Source: Polycyclovorans sp046565985
GTDB lineage: Bacteria; Pseudomonadota; Gammaproteobacteria; Nevskiales; Nevskiaceae
Direction: 5' to 3'
Length of the DNA: 64,000 bases
Assembly: GCA_046565985.1 (NCBI GenBank)
Contig: JBKHXN010000044.1
Location: forward strand, 13,768-77,767
Shown: positions 46,164 through 54,475 of the stretch, piece by piece
Layout of the letters: every line of letters begins with the position of its first letter
Numbering within the stretch: position 1 is the first letter of the stretch
Made by a program: the position numbers and the translations under genes
The notes under the pieces: generated by a model
Seen by the model: the letters and a program-made list of their open reading frames with translations, nothing else
The model's database searches: none
What the model was told of the DNA's origin: nothing

Positions 46164-47312
46164 ATGTTCCGCGCCCTGCTCCTGCTGGCACTGCTGCTCC
46201 CGCTGCCGCCGGCCCTGGCGCAGGATGACGACCCGCGCCTTGCGCGCAACCAGGCCGAGCTGGAACGGGTCCGCAGCCGCATCGAGGCCCTGAGCCGCTC
46301 GCTGGAACGCGACCGCGGCCGCCAGGACGAGCTGCGCAAATCCCTGGAGGATACGGAGAAAAAGATCGCCTCCATCGCCGCCGACCTGCGCAGCCTGGGC
46401 CGTGATCTGGACCAGCAGAGCCGCAAGGTGCGCGCCACCCAGGAGGACCAGCGGCGCATCGAACAGCAGCTGGCCGCGCAGAAGCGCGGACTGGGCCGGC
46501 AGATCCGCTCGGCCTACGTCATGGGCGAAGGCGGACAGACCCAGCTGCTGCTCAGCCAGGAGCAGGCCGGGCCGCTGTCGCGGATGATGACCTACTACGA
46601 CTATCTCAACCGCGCCCGGGCGCGGAAGATCCAGGGCATTCTCGAGCAGGTGGCGCAGCTGCAGGCGGTCACCGCCCGGCTGCTGGAAGAACGCCAGGCG
46701 CTGGAGCAGCTGCGCGCCCAGCGCGAGCGCACCCTCAAGGGTCTGGAAGCGGGCCGTGCCGAGCGCGCGCAGATGATCAGCCGCCTGGCCGCGCGCATCG
46801 CCGACGAACAGGCCGAGCTGCAACAGCTGCGGCAGAACGAGCAGGAAGTGCGCCGCCTGCTGGATTCCCTGCGCAATGCGCTGGCCGACATCCCGCTCGA
46901 TATCGGCAGCGAAAAGCCCTTTGCCAAACAGCGCGGCAAGCTGCCCTGGCCGGCGCGGGGCCGGCTGCTGGCCAGCTTCGGCCAGCCCAAGGCCGGCAAG
47001 AACCTGCTGTGGAACGGCCTGTGGATCGCCGCGCCGCAGGGCAGCCCGGTACGGGCGGTGGCCGGCGGGCGCGTGGCCTACGTGGGCTGGATGCACCGCT
47101 ACGGGCTGATCGTGGTGCTGGAACACGAGGGCGGTTATTTCACCCTCTACGGCCACAATGACAGCACGCTCAGGGGCGTGGGGGAATGGGTGGCCGCGGG
47201 GCAGCCGCTGGCCCAGGCCGGCGCCAGTGGCGGTCACGCACAGCCCGGAGTGTATTTCGAGGTGCGCAAGGGCAAGGAACCGCTCAACCCCCGGATCTGG
47301 CTGAGCCGCTGA
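46164..47312 (+). CDS. envC: EnvC-like murein hydrolase activator
   Basis: 382 residues: signal peptide (FRALLLLALLLPLPPALA), a long coiled coil from about residue 25 to 245 (Arg/Gln/Glu/Leu heptads), then a LytM/M23 domain. The zinc ligands of active M23 peptidases are lost: the first HxxxD reads NGLWI and the last HxH reads GVYFEV. This degenerate state is typical of EnvC, which activates amidases at the division septum rather than cutting peptidoglycan itself. CtpA follows 65 bases later, the usual pairing. Confidence 0.9.
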   Translation: MFRALLLLALLLPLPPALAQDDDPRLARNQAELERVRSRIEALSRSLERDRGRQDELRKSLEDTEKKIASIAADLRSLGRDLDQQSRKVRATQEDQRRIEQQLAAQKRGLGRQIRSAYVMGEGGQTQLLLSQEQAGPLSRMMTYYDYLNRARARKIQGILEQVAQLQAVTARLLEERQALEQLRAQRERTLKGLEAGRAERAQMISRLAARIADEQAELQQLRQNEQEVRRLLDSLRNALADIPLDIGSEKPFAKQRGKLPWPARGRLLASFGQPKAGKNLLWNGLWIAAPQGSPVRAVAGGRVAYVGWMHRYGLIVVLEHEGGYFTLYGHNDSTLRGVGEWVAAGQPLAQAGASGGHAQPGVYFEVRKGKEPLNPRIWLSR

Positions 47313-47377
47313 GACGGCCCCGGGAGGCGCGGCCTCTTGTGCTATCTTCCTTTTCCCTCGTTTTCCTGCAGATTCCC

Positions 47378-48700
47378 ATGTCTCTTTTCTCCCGCACCAC
47401 CCTGGCACTCGGCCTCGGGGTCCTGATCGGCACCGGCGTCTCCCTCACCCACGGCGTGCTGGCAGAGAAACCCGGCGCCAGCGGCGAAGCCGTGCCGTTC
47501 CAGGAGCTCCAGTCCTTCGTGGAGATCCTCAACCGGGTCAAGAGCGAGTACGTGGAACCGGTGGAGGACAAGACCCTGTTCGAGAACGCCGTGCGCGGCA
47601 TGATCGCGGGGCTGGATCCGCACTCGTCCTACCTCAATCGCGAGGAATTCAAGGACATCAACATCGCCACCAGCGGCAAGTTCGGTGGCCTGGGCATCGA
47701 GGTGCAGATGCAGAACGGCTTCGTCCGCGTGGTCTCCCCCATAGACGACACCCCGGCGGCCCGTGCCGGCGTACAGCCGGGCGATCTGATCATCCGCATC
47801 GACGATACGCCGGTCAAAGGCCTGTCGCTGGACGAGGCGGTGAAGATGATGCGCGGCGAGCCGGGCACCCGGATCAAGCTGGTGATCGCGCGCGAGAACG
47901 CCCCCGCGCCCATCACCCTGGAACTCAAGCGGGACGTGATCGCCGTGACCAGCGTGCGCGGCCGCCTGCTGGGCGACGGCCTGGGCTATCTGCGTATCAG
48001 CAGCTTCACCACCGAGACCGGCAGCTCGCTGAACAAGGAGCTGTCCAAGCTCGTCAAGAGCAGCGACCAGCCGCTCAAGGGTCTGGTGCTGGATCTGCGC
48101 AACAACCCGGGCGGCGTGCTCGACGCCGCGGTCCAGGTCAGCGACGCCTTCCTCGATACCGGCGCCATCGTCTCCATCCGTGGGCGCGACGCCGCGGAAA
48201 GCCGCGAATTCCGCGCCCAGCAGGGCGACCTGCTGCAGGGTGCCCCGGTGGTGGTGATGATCAACGGCGGCTCGGCGAGCGCCTCGGAAATCGTCGCCGG
48301 CGCGCTGCAGGACCAGAAGCGCGCGGTGCTGGTGGGCTCCAAGAGCTTCGGCAAGGGTTCGGTGCAGTCCATCATGCCGCTGTCCAATCAGTCGGCCATC
48401 AAGCTCACCACGGCGCGCTACTACACGCCCTCGGGCCGGAGCATCCAGGGGGAGGGCATTGAGCCCGACATCGTCATCCGCCCGCTGCGGCTTGCCGCCG
48501 AGCAGGATGCTCCGGCCTTTGAACCGACCAAGGAGGCTGACCTCAAGGGCAGCCTCAAGAACGAGAACGGCCAGACCCCTGCACCCAAGACCGGCGCTGC
48601 AACGGACGAGGAAGTGCAGAAACTGGCGGAGCAGGACTACGCGCTGTACGAGGCGCTGAACCTGCTCAAGGGCTTGGTCGTTACCCGCACACGTCTATAG
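47378..48700 (+). CDS. ctpA: Carboxy-terminal processing protease (S41)
   Basis: Periplasmic serine peptidase that trims or degrades envelope proteins. 440 residues from MSLFSRTTLALGLGVLIGTGVSLTHGVLA, a signal or anchor segment. The PDZ domain lies around residues 95-175 (GGLGIEVQMQNGFVRVVSPIDDTPAARAGVQPGD). The catalytic Ser is in INGGSASASEIVAGALQDQKRAVLVGSKSFGKGSVQ, which also holds the Lys of the Ser-Lys dyad. The frame is open further upstream but the start here gives the only signal sequence. Confidence 0.94.
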   Translation: MSLFSRTTLALGLGVLIGTGVSLTHGVLAEKPGASGEAVPFQELQSFVEILNRVKSEYVEPVEDKTLFENAVRGMIAGLDPHSSYLNREEFKDINIATSGKFGGLGIEVQMQNGFVRVVSPIDDTPAARAGVQPGDLIIRIDDTPVKGLSLDEAVKMMRGEPGTRIKLVIARENAPAPITLELKRDVIAVTSVRGRLLGDGLGYLRISSFTTETGSSLNKELSKLVKSSDQPLKGLVLDLRNNPGGVLDAAVQVSDAFLDTGAIVSIRGRDAAESREFRAQQGDLLQGAPVVVMINGGSASASEIVAGALQDQKRAVLVGSKSFGKGSVQSIMPLSNQSAIKLTTARYYTPSGRSIQGEGIEPDIVIRPLRLAAEQDAPAFEPTKEADLKGSLKNENGQTPAPKTGAATDEEVQKLAEQDYALYEALNLLKGLVVTRTRL

Positions 48701-48718
48701 CGGCAGCGGGCGCGGCGC

Positions 48719-50317
48719 TCAGGCGTCGCGCCACAGCAGCCACAGGCTCCAGGCAGCACCAAAGGCCAGTACGGCGCCGCCCGCCAGCGCCGGGCCGGCC
48801 GGCCAGACCAGCAGCAGGCTGCCGGCAATCACGCAGCCCAGCGCGGCCAGCATGCGCCGCGTGCGCTGGTGGGATTGGCGCACCTCATCGCGCAGGCGCT
48901 GGAACTCCAGCCGCTGCGCCGCGCTGCCAAAGCCCTCGCCCTTCTCCAGCTGTCGCAGCGCCTGGCTGGCGAGCTGCGGCAGGGTTTCAGCCAATATCGG
49001 CAGCTGCGCACGGGCGCGTTCCAGCATTGCCGTCGGACCCATGCGGTCCTTCATCCAGTTTTCCATGATCGGCTTGGCGGTCTTCCAGAGATCCAGCTCG
49101 TCATAGAGCTGGCGCCCCAGGCCCTCGATCTGCAGCAGGGTTTTCTGCAACAGCACCAGCTGCGGCTGCACCTGATAGTTGAAGCGCCGCGCAATCTGGA
49201 AAAGGCGCAGCAGGAAAAAGCCGAACGAGATGTCCTTGAGCGGTCGCTGGAAGATCGGCTCGCAGACCGTGCGGATCGCCGATTCGAATTCTTCCACGCG
49301 GGTATCGCCGGGGATCCAGCCGCTCTCGATGTGCAGCTCAGCCACCCGACGATAGTCGCGGTTGAAGAAGGCGAGGAAGTTTTCGGCCAGATAGCGCTGG
49401 TCGGCGGGCGTCAGGCTGCCGACGATCCCAAAGTCCACCGCCAGATAGCTGGGCTGCCGGGGGTTGGCGGCGTCCACAAAGATATTGCCGGGGTGCATGT
49501 CGGCGTGGAAGAAGTTGTCGCGGAAGGTCTGCTTGAAGAAGATCTCCACGCCGCGCTCGGCCAGTACCTGGAAATCCACGCCCATCTCGCGCAGCCGGGG
49601 CAGCTCGCGCATGCTGATGCCGTGGATGCGCTCCATGACCAGAACCTCGGGCCGGGTGTAATCCCAGAACACGATCGGGTGGTAGATCAGCTCGCTGCCC
49701 AGCCAGTTGCGCCGCAGCTGGCTGCAGTTGGCACCTTCGCGCATCAGGTCGAGTTCATCGAACAGGATTTTTTCGTATTCATCCACGATCGCGCGCGGGC
49801 GGATGCGGCGCGCCTGGGCAGAGAAGCGTTCGGCGAGCGCGGCCAGGCTGTGCAGCAGGCCCACGTCTTTCTGCATCTGCTCCAGCATGCCGGGGCGAAT
49901 GACCTTGACCACGACCTGCATGCCCGAGTCCTGCGCGCCGGCAGGCTTCAGGCGCGCGGCGTGCACCTGCGCGACGGAGGCGGTGGCGAGCGGTGTCTCG
50001 TCGAATTCCGCAAACAGTTCCGTCACCGGCTTGCCGAGCGCGCGCTCGACGATGCCGCGCGCCACGGCGCCGGGAAACGGCCCCACCTGATCCTGCAGCT
50101 TGACCAGCTCCTCGGCGATGTCGGGCGGGATCAGATCCGGCCGGGTGGAGAGCGCCTGCCCCAGCTTGATGAACACCGGGCCCAGCTCCTCCAGCGCCAG
50201 CCGCAGGCGCAGGCCGCGCGGCCGCGGATCACGCGCCGGCCGGTCGTTGAGAAATTCGCGCAGGCCGTAGCGCCGGCTGACGCGGTGGATCTGCCACAGA
50301 CGTATCCAGGATTTCAT
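48719..50317 (-). CDS. ubiB: Ubiquinone biosynthesis protein UbiB (ADCK/ABC1 kinase-like)
   Basis: Atypical kinase-like ATPase needed for ubiquinone synthesis, 532 residues. The KxGQ motif PVFIKLGQALSTRPDLIPPDIAEEL and the Ala-rich loop LATASVAQVHAARL replace the usual kinase N-lobe features. FHADMHPGNIFV and LAVDFGIVG are the catalytic and metal loops. Two hydrophobic helices at the C-terminus (CVIAGSLLLVWPAGPALAGGAVLAFGAAWSL) anchor it to the inner membrane. The start overlaps the ubiJ stop by ATGA; a 64-residue upstream extension is noise. Confidence 0.95.
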   Translation of the reverse strand: MKSWIRLWQIHRVSRRYGLREFLNDRPARDPRPRGLRLRLALEELGPVFIKLGQALSTRPDLIPPDIAEELVKLQDQVGPFPGAVARGIVERALGKPVTELFAEFDETPLATASVAQVHAARLKPAGAQDSGMQVVVKVIRPGMLEQMQKDVGLLHSLAALAERFSAQARRIRPRAIVDEYEKILFDELDLMREGANCSQLRRNWLGSELIYHPIVFWDYTRPEVLVMERIHGISMRELPRLREMGVDFQVLAERGVEIFFKQTFRDNFFHADMHPGNIFVDAANPRQPSYLAVDFGIVGSLTPADQRYLAENFLAFFNRDYRRVAELHIESGWIPGDTRVEEFESAIRTVCEPIFQRPLKDISFGFFLLRLFQIARRFNYQVQPQLVLLQKTLLQIEGLGRQLYDELDLWKTAKPIMENWMKDRMGPTAMLERARAQLPILAETLPQLASQALRQLEKGEGFGSAAQRLEFQRLRDEVRQSHQRTRRMLAALGCVIAGSLLLVWPAGPALAGGAVLAFGAAWSLWLLWRDA

Positions 50318-50919
50318 GCACGCTCCAGTCGTTGCAGCCGGGCCTCCAGGCGCGCCACGCCGTCGCGCAGGCGCTCCACGCCGTCCAGCCAGTCCGCCAC
50401 ATCCGCCGCGCGCGCCAGATCGCCGGTCTCTTCGCGCAGGTACTCGGCCGTATCCAGCGCCAGCGTGCCGGCGGCCTGGCGGCCCCAGCCGAACAGCTGC
50501 TGCGCCCACTGGCCCGCACGGTGCGCGGGCAGATCACCCAGATAGGGGACGAGCAGTTCCTCGAGGTCCACATCCACCTGGGCCAGCAGCTGGTTGAACT
50601 GGTGCAGCAGATCCACATCGCCTTCCACACGCAGGCCCTGTGGCAGGCTGGACTGCCCCTGCGCACGGCGCCAGGCCAGGCCGAGGAGCTGGCCCAGGCT
50701 GCCGGATACCGTGACCTGGGCCGGCAGGGCGTCGTCGCCCAGCACCCGCACGCCGGCGGGATGGAATTCCAGGATGAAGCACCAGTCGGGCGCGGTGCAG
50801 CGCAGGGCCATCACCCGGCCCGAGAGCGGCTGGCACAAGGCCAGCGCGGCGGGCTCCAGCGCCAGGGTACGGTTGAGCGCCACTTCCAGCGCGGCGCACA
50901 GCAGCGCGGGCGTGCTCAT
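50314..50919 (-). CDS. ubiJ: Ubiquinone biosynthesis accessory factor UbiJ
   Basis: 201 residues with an N-terminal SCP2 sterol-carrier-like fold (ALEVALNRTLALEPAALALCQPLSGRVMAL, ... LRVEGDVDLLHQFNQLLAQVDVDLEELL) and a C-terminal helical tail (RLRDGVARLEARLQRLERA). It binds lipid intermediates in the ubiquinone-synthesis complex. Lies between ubiE and ubiB with overlaps of 4 bases on both sides. Confidence 0.93.
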   Translation of the reverse strand: MSTPALLCAALEVALNRTLALEPAALALCQPLSGRVMALRCTAPDWCFILEFHPAGVRVLGDDALPAQVTVSGSLGQLLGLAWRRAQGQSSLPQGLRVEGDVDLLHQFNQLLAQVDVDLEELLVPYLGDLPAHRAGQWAQQLFGWGRQAAGTLALDTAEYLREETGDLARAADVADWLDGVERLRDGVARLEARLQRLERA

Positions 50920-51674
50920 GGGAGCCGGTAGCCGCGGTGCACGGCGACAATGCCGCCGGTCAGGTTGTATACCTGCACGCGGCTCAGCCCGGCGCTTTCC
51001 ATCATGCCCTTGAGCGTGGCCTGGTCCGGGTGCATGCGGATGGACTCGGCGAGATAGCGGTAGGACTCGGCATCGTTGGCCACCAGCCGGCCCATCAGCG
51101 GCAGCAGCTTGAAGGAATACTGGTCATAGACGCGCGACAGCGGCTCGCTCAGCGGGCGGGAGAATTCCAGCACCAGCAGGCGCCCGCCGGGCTTGAGGCA
51201 GCGGGTCATGGAGCGCAGCGCGGCGTCCTTGTCGGTGACGTTGCGCAGGCCGAAGCCGATGGTGATGCAGTCGAAGCTGGCCTCGGCAAACGGCAGCCTC
51301 TCGGCATTGGCCTGCGCCAGCGGCACGTTGACCACGCCCCGGTCGGCCAGCCGGGCGCGGCCCTCGCCCAGCATCGCGGCATTGATGTCGGAGAGGATCA
51401 CCAGCCCCTGGTCGCCGGCCAGACGGGCAAATTCACGGGCGAGATCGCCGGTGCCCCCGGCCACGTCCAACACCCGTTCGCCGGGCCGCACGGCCGCGAG
51501 GTCGATGACGAAGCGCTTCCACAGGCGATGGATGCCGAGCGACATGAGATCGTTCATCACGTCGTACTTGCGCGCCACGGAGGTGAAAACGCCGGCCACG
51601 CGCTGCTGCTTCTCGGTGACCGGCACCTGCTGGAAGCCGAAGTGGGTATAACCGGGTTTTTCTGAAGCGGACAT
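50916..51674 (-). CDS. ubiE: Bifunctional ubiquinone/menaquinone C-methyltransferase
   Basis: 252 residues, as in E. coli (251). The start MSASEKPGYTHFGFQQVPVTEKQQRVAGVFTSVARKYDVMND is conserved; a start 27 bases upstream is less likely. The SAM motif is VLDVAGGTGDLAREFA, with YDQYSFKLLPLMGRLVANDAESYRYLAESIRMHPDQ near the end as the UbiE signature. Methylates the quinone ring at C-2. First gene of ubiE-ubiJ-ubiB. Confidence 0.97.
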   Translation of the reverse strand: MSASEKPGYTHFGFQQVPVTEKQQRVAGVFTSVARKYDVMNDLMSLGIHRLWKRFVIDLAAVRPGERVLDVAGGTGDLAREFARLAGDQGLVILSDINAAMLGEGRARLADRGVVNVPLAQANAERLPFAEASFDCITIGFGLRNVTDKDAALRSMTRCLKPGGRLLVLEFSRPLSEPLSRVYDQYSFKLLPLMGRLVANDAESYRYLAESIRMHPDQATLKGMMESAGLSRVQVYNLTGGIVAVHRGYRLP

Positions 51675-51737
51675 GGGCGGCACGCAACCGGACGGGCCCA
51701 CATTGTAGCGGCAAGCCCCGCGGCCCCGCCCTGCCGC

Positions 51738-52145
51738 TCAGGACCGTGGAGCGGCCGGCTTGCCGAGCGCGGAGAGCGTCACCACGTCGCGGTCGCGCGA
51801 CATGCCGGCCTCGGCCAGACGCTCCAGATAGCGGGCCCAGTTGCGCGCCTGGTGGCGGGCAAGCTCGTGGAGCACGTCCCAGGAATACAGGCCGGTATCG
51901 TGCCCGTCATCGAAGCACAGGCGCACCGCATAGTGGCCTACCGGTTCGATGCGGGCGATGTTGACGTTGCGCCGGCCGCCCACCAGCAAGGGCTCCGGCA
52001 GGCCGTGACCACGCAGCTCCGCGCTGGGGGAGAACACCCGCAGGTACTCGCAGGGCAGCTGCGCCTGGGTACCGTCGGCAAACTCCACGTCCAGCACCCG
52101 CGACTGGCAGTGCAGCCTGAGCGCGGTGACGGCCGTGCCGCTCAC
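51738..52145 (-). CDS. DUF971 domain-containing protein
   Basis: 135 residues starting at a GTG that overlaps the hslU stop (GTGA). The DUF971 fold, related to the N-terminal domain of gamma-butyrobetaine hydroxylase, is visible in LDVEFADGTQAQLPCEYLRVFSPSAELRGHG and YAVRLCFDDGHDTGLYSWDVLHELAR. Conserved next to hslVU and ubiE in many gammaproteobacteria; function unknown. Confidence 0.88.
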   Translation of the reverse strand: MSGTAVTALRLHCQSRVLDVEFADGTQAQLPCEYLRVFSPSAELRGHGLPEPLLVGGRRNVNIARIEPVGHYAVRLCFDDGHDTGLYSWDVLHELARHQARNWARYLERLAEAGMSRDRDVVTLSALGKPAAPRS

Positions 52146-53497
52146 AGGATGTACCGGGCCAGATCCTCGTCGCCGGCCAGCTTGCTGAGCTTGCCGGTGA
52201 CATAGGCGGCGTCGATCTGCAGCGTGGTGCCGGCGCGTTCCGGTGCGTCAAAGGCAATCTCTTCGAGCAGGCGTTCCAGCACGGTGTGCAGGCGGCGGGC
52301 GCCGATGTTCTCGGTGCGCTCGTTGACCTGGAAGGCCACCTCGGCGATGCGCTGCACGCCGTCGGGGCTGAACTCCACGGTCACGCCTTCGGTGGAGAGC
52401 AGGGCCTTGTACTGCTCGGTCAGCGAGTAGTGCGGCTCGGTGAGGATACGCACGAAATCGGCGGTTGCCAGCGCATCCAGCTCGACACGGATCGGCAGAC
52501 GGCCCTGCAGTTCCGGGATCAGGTCCGAGGGCTTGGCCAGGTGAAAGGCGCCGCTGGCGATGAACAGGATGTGGTCGGTACGCACCATGCCGTACTTGGT
52601 GCTGATGGTGCTGCCTTCCACCAGCGGCAGCAGGTCGCGCTGCACGCCTTCGCGGGAGATGTCGCTGCCGGCAAATTCGCCGCGCTTGCAGACCTTGTCC
52701 AGCTCGTCGATGAAGACGATGCCGTTTTCCTCGGCATTCTTCAGCGCCTCGGCACGGATCGCTTCCTCGTCCACCAGGCGCGCGGCCTCCTCGTCGGCGA
52801 GCTGCTTGAGCGCGTCGGCGATCTTGATCTTGCGGCTGCGTGCCTTGCCGCCTCCCAGATTGGCGAACATGGACTGCAGCTGCTGGGTCATTTCCTCCAT
52901 GCCCGGCGGGCCCATCAGCTCCACGCGCGGGCTGGGCGCGCTGAGCTTGATCTCGATCTCGCGGTCGTTGAGCTTGCCCTCGCGCAGCTGTTTGCGGAAT
53001 ACCTGGCGTGCGGCCGAATTCTCCGTATGGCGCTGCTCGCTGGCCTCGCCAAAATCCTTGGGTGGCGGCAGCAGCGCATCCAGCACCCGCTCCTCGGCGG
53101 CCAGCGCGGCGCGGTCCGCCACCTGGCGCATGGCCCGCTCGCGGGTCTGCTTGATGGCGATCTCCATGAGGTCACGGATGATCGAATCCACGTCCTTGCC
53201 CACATAACCCACCTCGGTGAACTTGGTGGCCTCCACCTTCACGAAGGGCGCGTTGGCCAGGGTGGCGAGGCGGCGCGCGATCTCGGTCTTGCCGACGCCG
53301 GTGGGCCCGATCATCAGGATGTTCTTGGGGTGGATCTCGGTGCGCATCGGCCCTTCCAGCCGGCTGCGCCGCCAGCGGTTGCGCAGGGCGATGGCAACCG
53401 CGCGCTTGGCGGCGGCCTGGCCGACGATGTGCTGGTCCAGGGCCTGCACGATCTCGCGCGGCGTGAGCACCGCGGCGGCTTCAGCAGGGGCGCTCAT
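52142..53497 (-). CDS. hslU: ATP-dependent protease ATPase subunit HslU
   Basis: 451 residues, AAA+ unfoldase for the HslV peptidase. LTPREIVQALDQHIVGQAAAKRAVAIALRNRWRR opens the protein. Walker A is MIGPTGVGKTEIARRLA, followed by EATKFTEVGYVGKDVD, with the I-domain insertion in the middle (residues ~110-240) and Walker B GIVFIDELDKV. The end LARYIL is the conserved C-terminal tail that docks in HslV. Overlaps hslV by ATGA. Confidence 0.97.
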   Translation of the reverse strand: MSAPAEAAAVLTPREIVQALDQHIVGQAAAKRAVAIALRNRWRRSRLEGPMRTEIHPKNILMIGPTGVGKTEIARRLATLANAPFVKVEATKFTEVGYVGKDVDSIIRDLMEIAIKQTRERAMRQVADRAALAAEERVLDALLPPPKDFGEASEQRHTENSAARQVFRKQLREGKLNDREIEIKLSAPSPRVELMGPPGMEEMTQQLQSMFANLGGGKARSRKIKIADALKQLADEEAARLVDEEAIRAEALKNAEENGIVFIDELDKVCKRGEFAGSDISREGVQRDLLPLVEGSTISTKYGMVRTDHILFIASGAFHLAKPSDLIPELQGRLPIRVELDALATADFVRILTEPHYSLTEQYKALLSTEGVTVEFSPDGVQRIAEVAFQVNERTENIGARRLHTVLERLLEEIAFDAPERAGTTLQIDAAYVTGKLSKLAGDEDLARYIL

Positions 53498-54033
53498 TCA
53501 AACGTCTCGATGGTCAGGGAATGATTGGTATAGATGCAGATGTCGGCCGCGATGTGCAGGGATTTCTCCACCACCTCGCGCGCGCTCAGTGCGCTGTTGT
53601 GCACCAGCGCCAGCGCGGCGGCCTGGGCGAAGGCGCCGCCGCTGCCGATGGCCATGACGCCGTGAGGCTCGGGCTCCATCACGTCGCCGTTGCCGGTGAT
53701 CATCAGCGAGGTGTCGCGGTCGGCGACCAGCAGCAGGGCTTCCAGGCGCCGCAGCATGCGGTCGGTGCGCCAGTCCTTGGCCAGCTCCACGGCGGCGCGC
53801 AGCAGGTGGCCGCTGTGCTTTTCCAGCTTGCCCTCGAAGCGCTCGAAGAGCGTGAAGGCATCGGCCGTGCCGCCGGCGAATCCGGCGATCACCTGGCCGT
53901 TGTAGAGGCGCCGTACCTTGCGCGCGTTGCCCTTGATGCGCGTGTTGCCCAGCGAGACCTGTCCGTCTCCGCCCAGGGCCACGTGGCCGTCCTTGCGGAC
54001 GCTGAGGATGGTGGTGCCGTCAAATTGCTGCAT
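53494..54033 (-). CDS. hslV: ATP-dependent protease peptidase subunit HslV
   Basis: 179 residues, Ntn-hydrolase of the proteasome-like HslVU protease. The catalytic threonine is in the TTILSVRK motif, but the protein starts MQQFDGTTILS, so six residues precede the active Thr. No later start codon exists, and this matches the EQF-G-TTI variant in other proteobacteria, which needs processing of the short propeptide. GDGQVSLGNTRIKGNARKVRRL and GFAGGTADAFTLFERFE are family signatures. Lies behind a sigma-32-like promoter. Confidence 0.96.
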   Translation of the reverse strand: MQQFDGTTILSVRKDGHVALGGDGQVSLGNTRIKGNARKVRRLYNGQVIAGFAGGTADAFTLFERFEGKLEKHSGHLLRAAVELAKDWRTDRMLRRLEALLLVADRDTSLMITGNGDVMEPEPHGVMAIGSGGAFAQAAALALVHNSALSAREVVEKSLHIAADICIYTNHSLTIETFE

Positions 54034-54060
54034 GGGGGTTTCCGGTGTGCGCGTCTGATC

Positions 54061-54090
54061 AAGCTGGGGGGTCTTGCCCGGCTTTCAAGC
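54061..54090 (-). promoter_or_regulatory. Sigma-32 (heat-shock) type promoter of hslVU
   Basis: Minus strand: CTTGAA at 54089-54084, 14 bases, then CCCCAG at 54069-54064, preceded by additional C (CCCCCCAG). This fits the CTTGAA-N13/15-CCCCAT pattern of RpoH promoters, with G for T in the last position. It is about 30 bases upstream of the hslV ATG. Confidence 0.7.
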
Positions 54091-54116
54091 GGCGGCGGCC
54101 CTGATGCGGGAGCGGC

Positions 54117-54395
54117 TCACTGGTACTCGTTGGGCAGCGCCGGGGCTGGGGCCGCCTCGCAGCGGGCGCGCGGCTCGGCGGTACAGTCGCAGACCGCCGC
54201 CTCGCCGGCGGCGCACTGGATGGAGGCGGTCAGCCCCGCGCCGCAGTCCAGGCTGCAGGACTGCGCCACGGAAGCGGCGGCGGCGGCGTCGGCCTGCGCT
54301 TCCTGCGCGCTGGCGGCGGGGGCTTCGGCGGGTGGCTGGCCGCAGGCGCAGAGCAGCAGGGCCAGACTCAGGAGGGGCAGCAGCGGGCGATTCAT
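54117..54395 (-). CDS. Small cysteine-rich putative lipoprotein
   Basis: 92 residues. From the ATG at 54395: MNRPLLPLLSLALLLCACGQ, a signal with lipobox CAC. The mature part is an Ala/Glu/Pro linker followed by CSLDCGAGLTASIQCAAG, then CDC and RCEA, giving six cysteines in about 36 residues, so likely disulfide-bonded in the periplasm. A longer frame to 54479 is rejected because it overlaps xerC and buries the signal. No known family recognised. Confidence 0.65.
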   Translation of the reverse strand: MNRPLLPLLSLALLLCACGQPPAEAPAASAQEAQADAAAAASVAQSCSLDCGAGLTASIQCAAGEAAVCDCTAEPRARCEAAPAPALPNEYQ

Positions 54396-54475
54396 CTTCA
54401 CGACTCCGGGGATACGGCGCCGGGCGCCGGGGGTCTGCATTATCCGCGTCTGCGGCGGCGGCTCAAGGACGGCGG

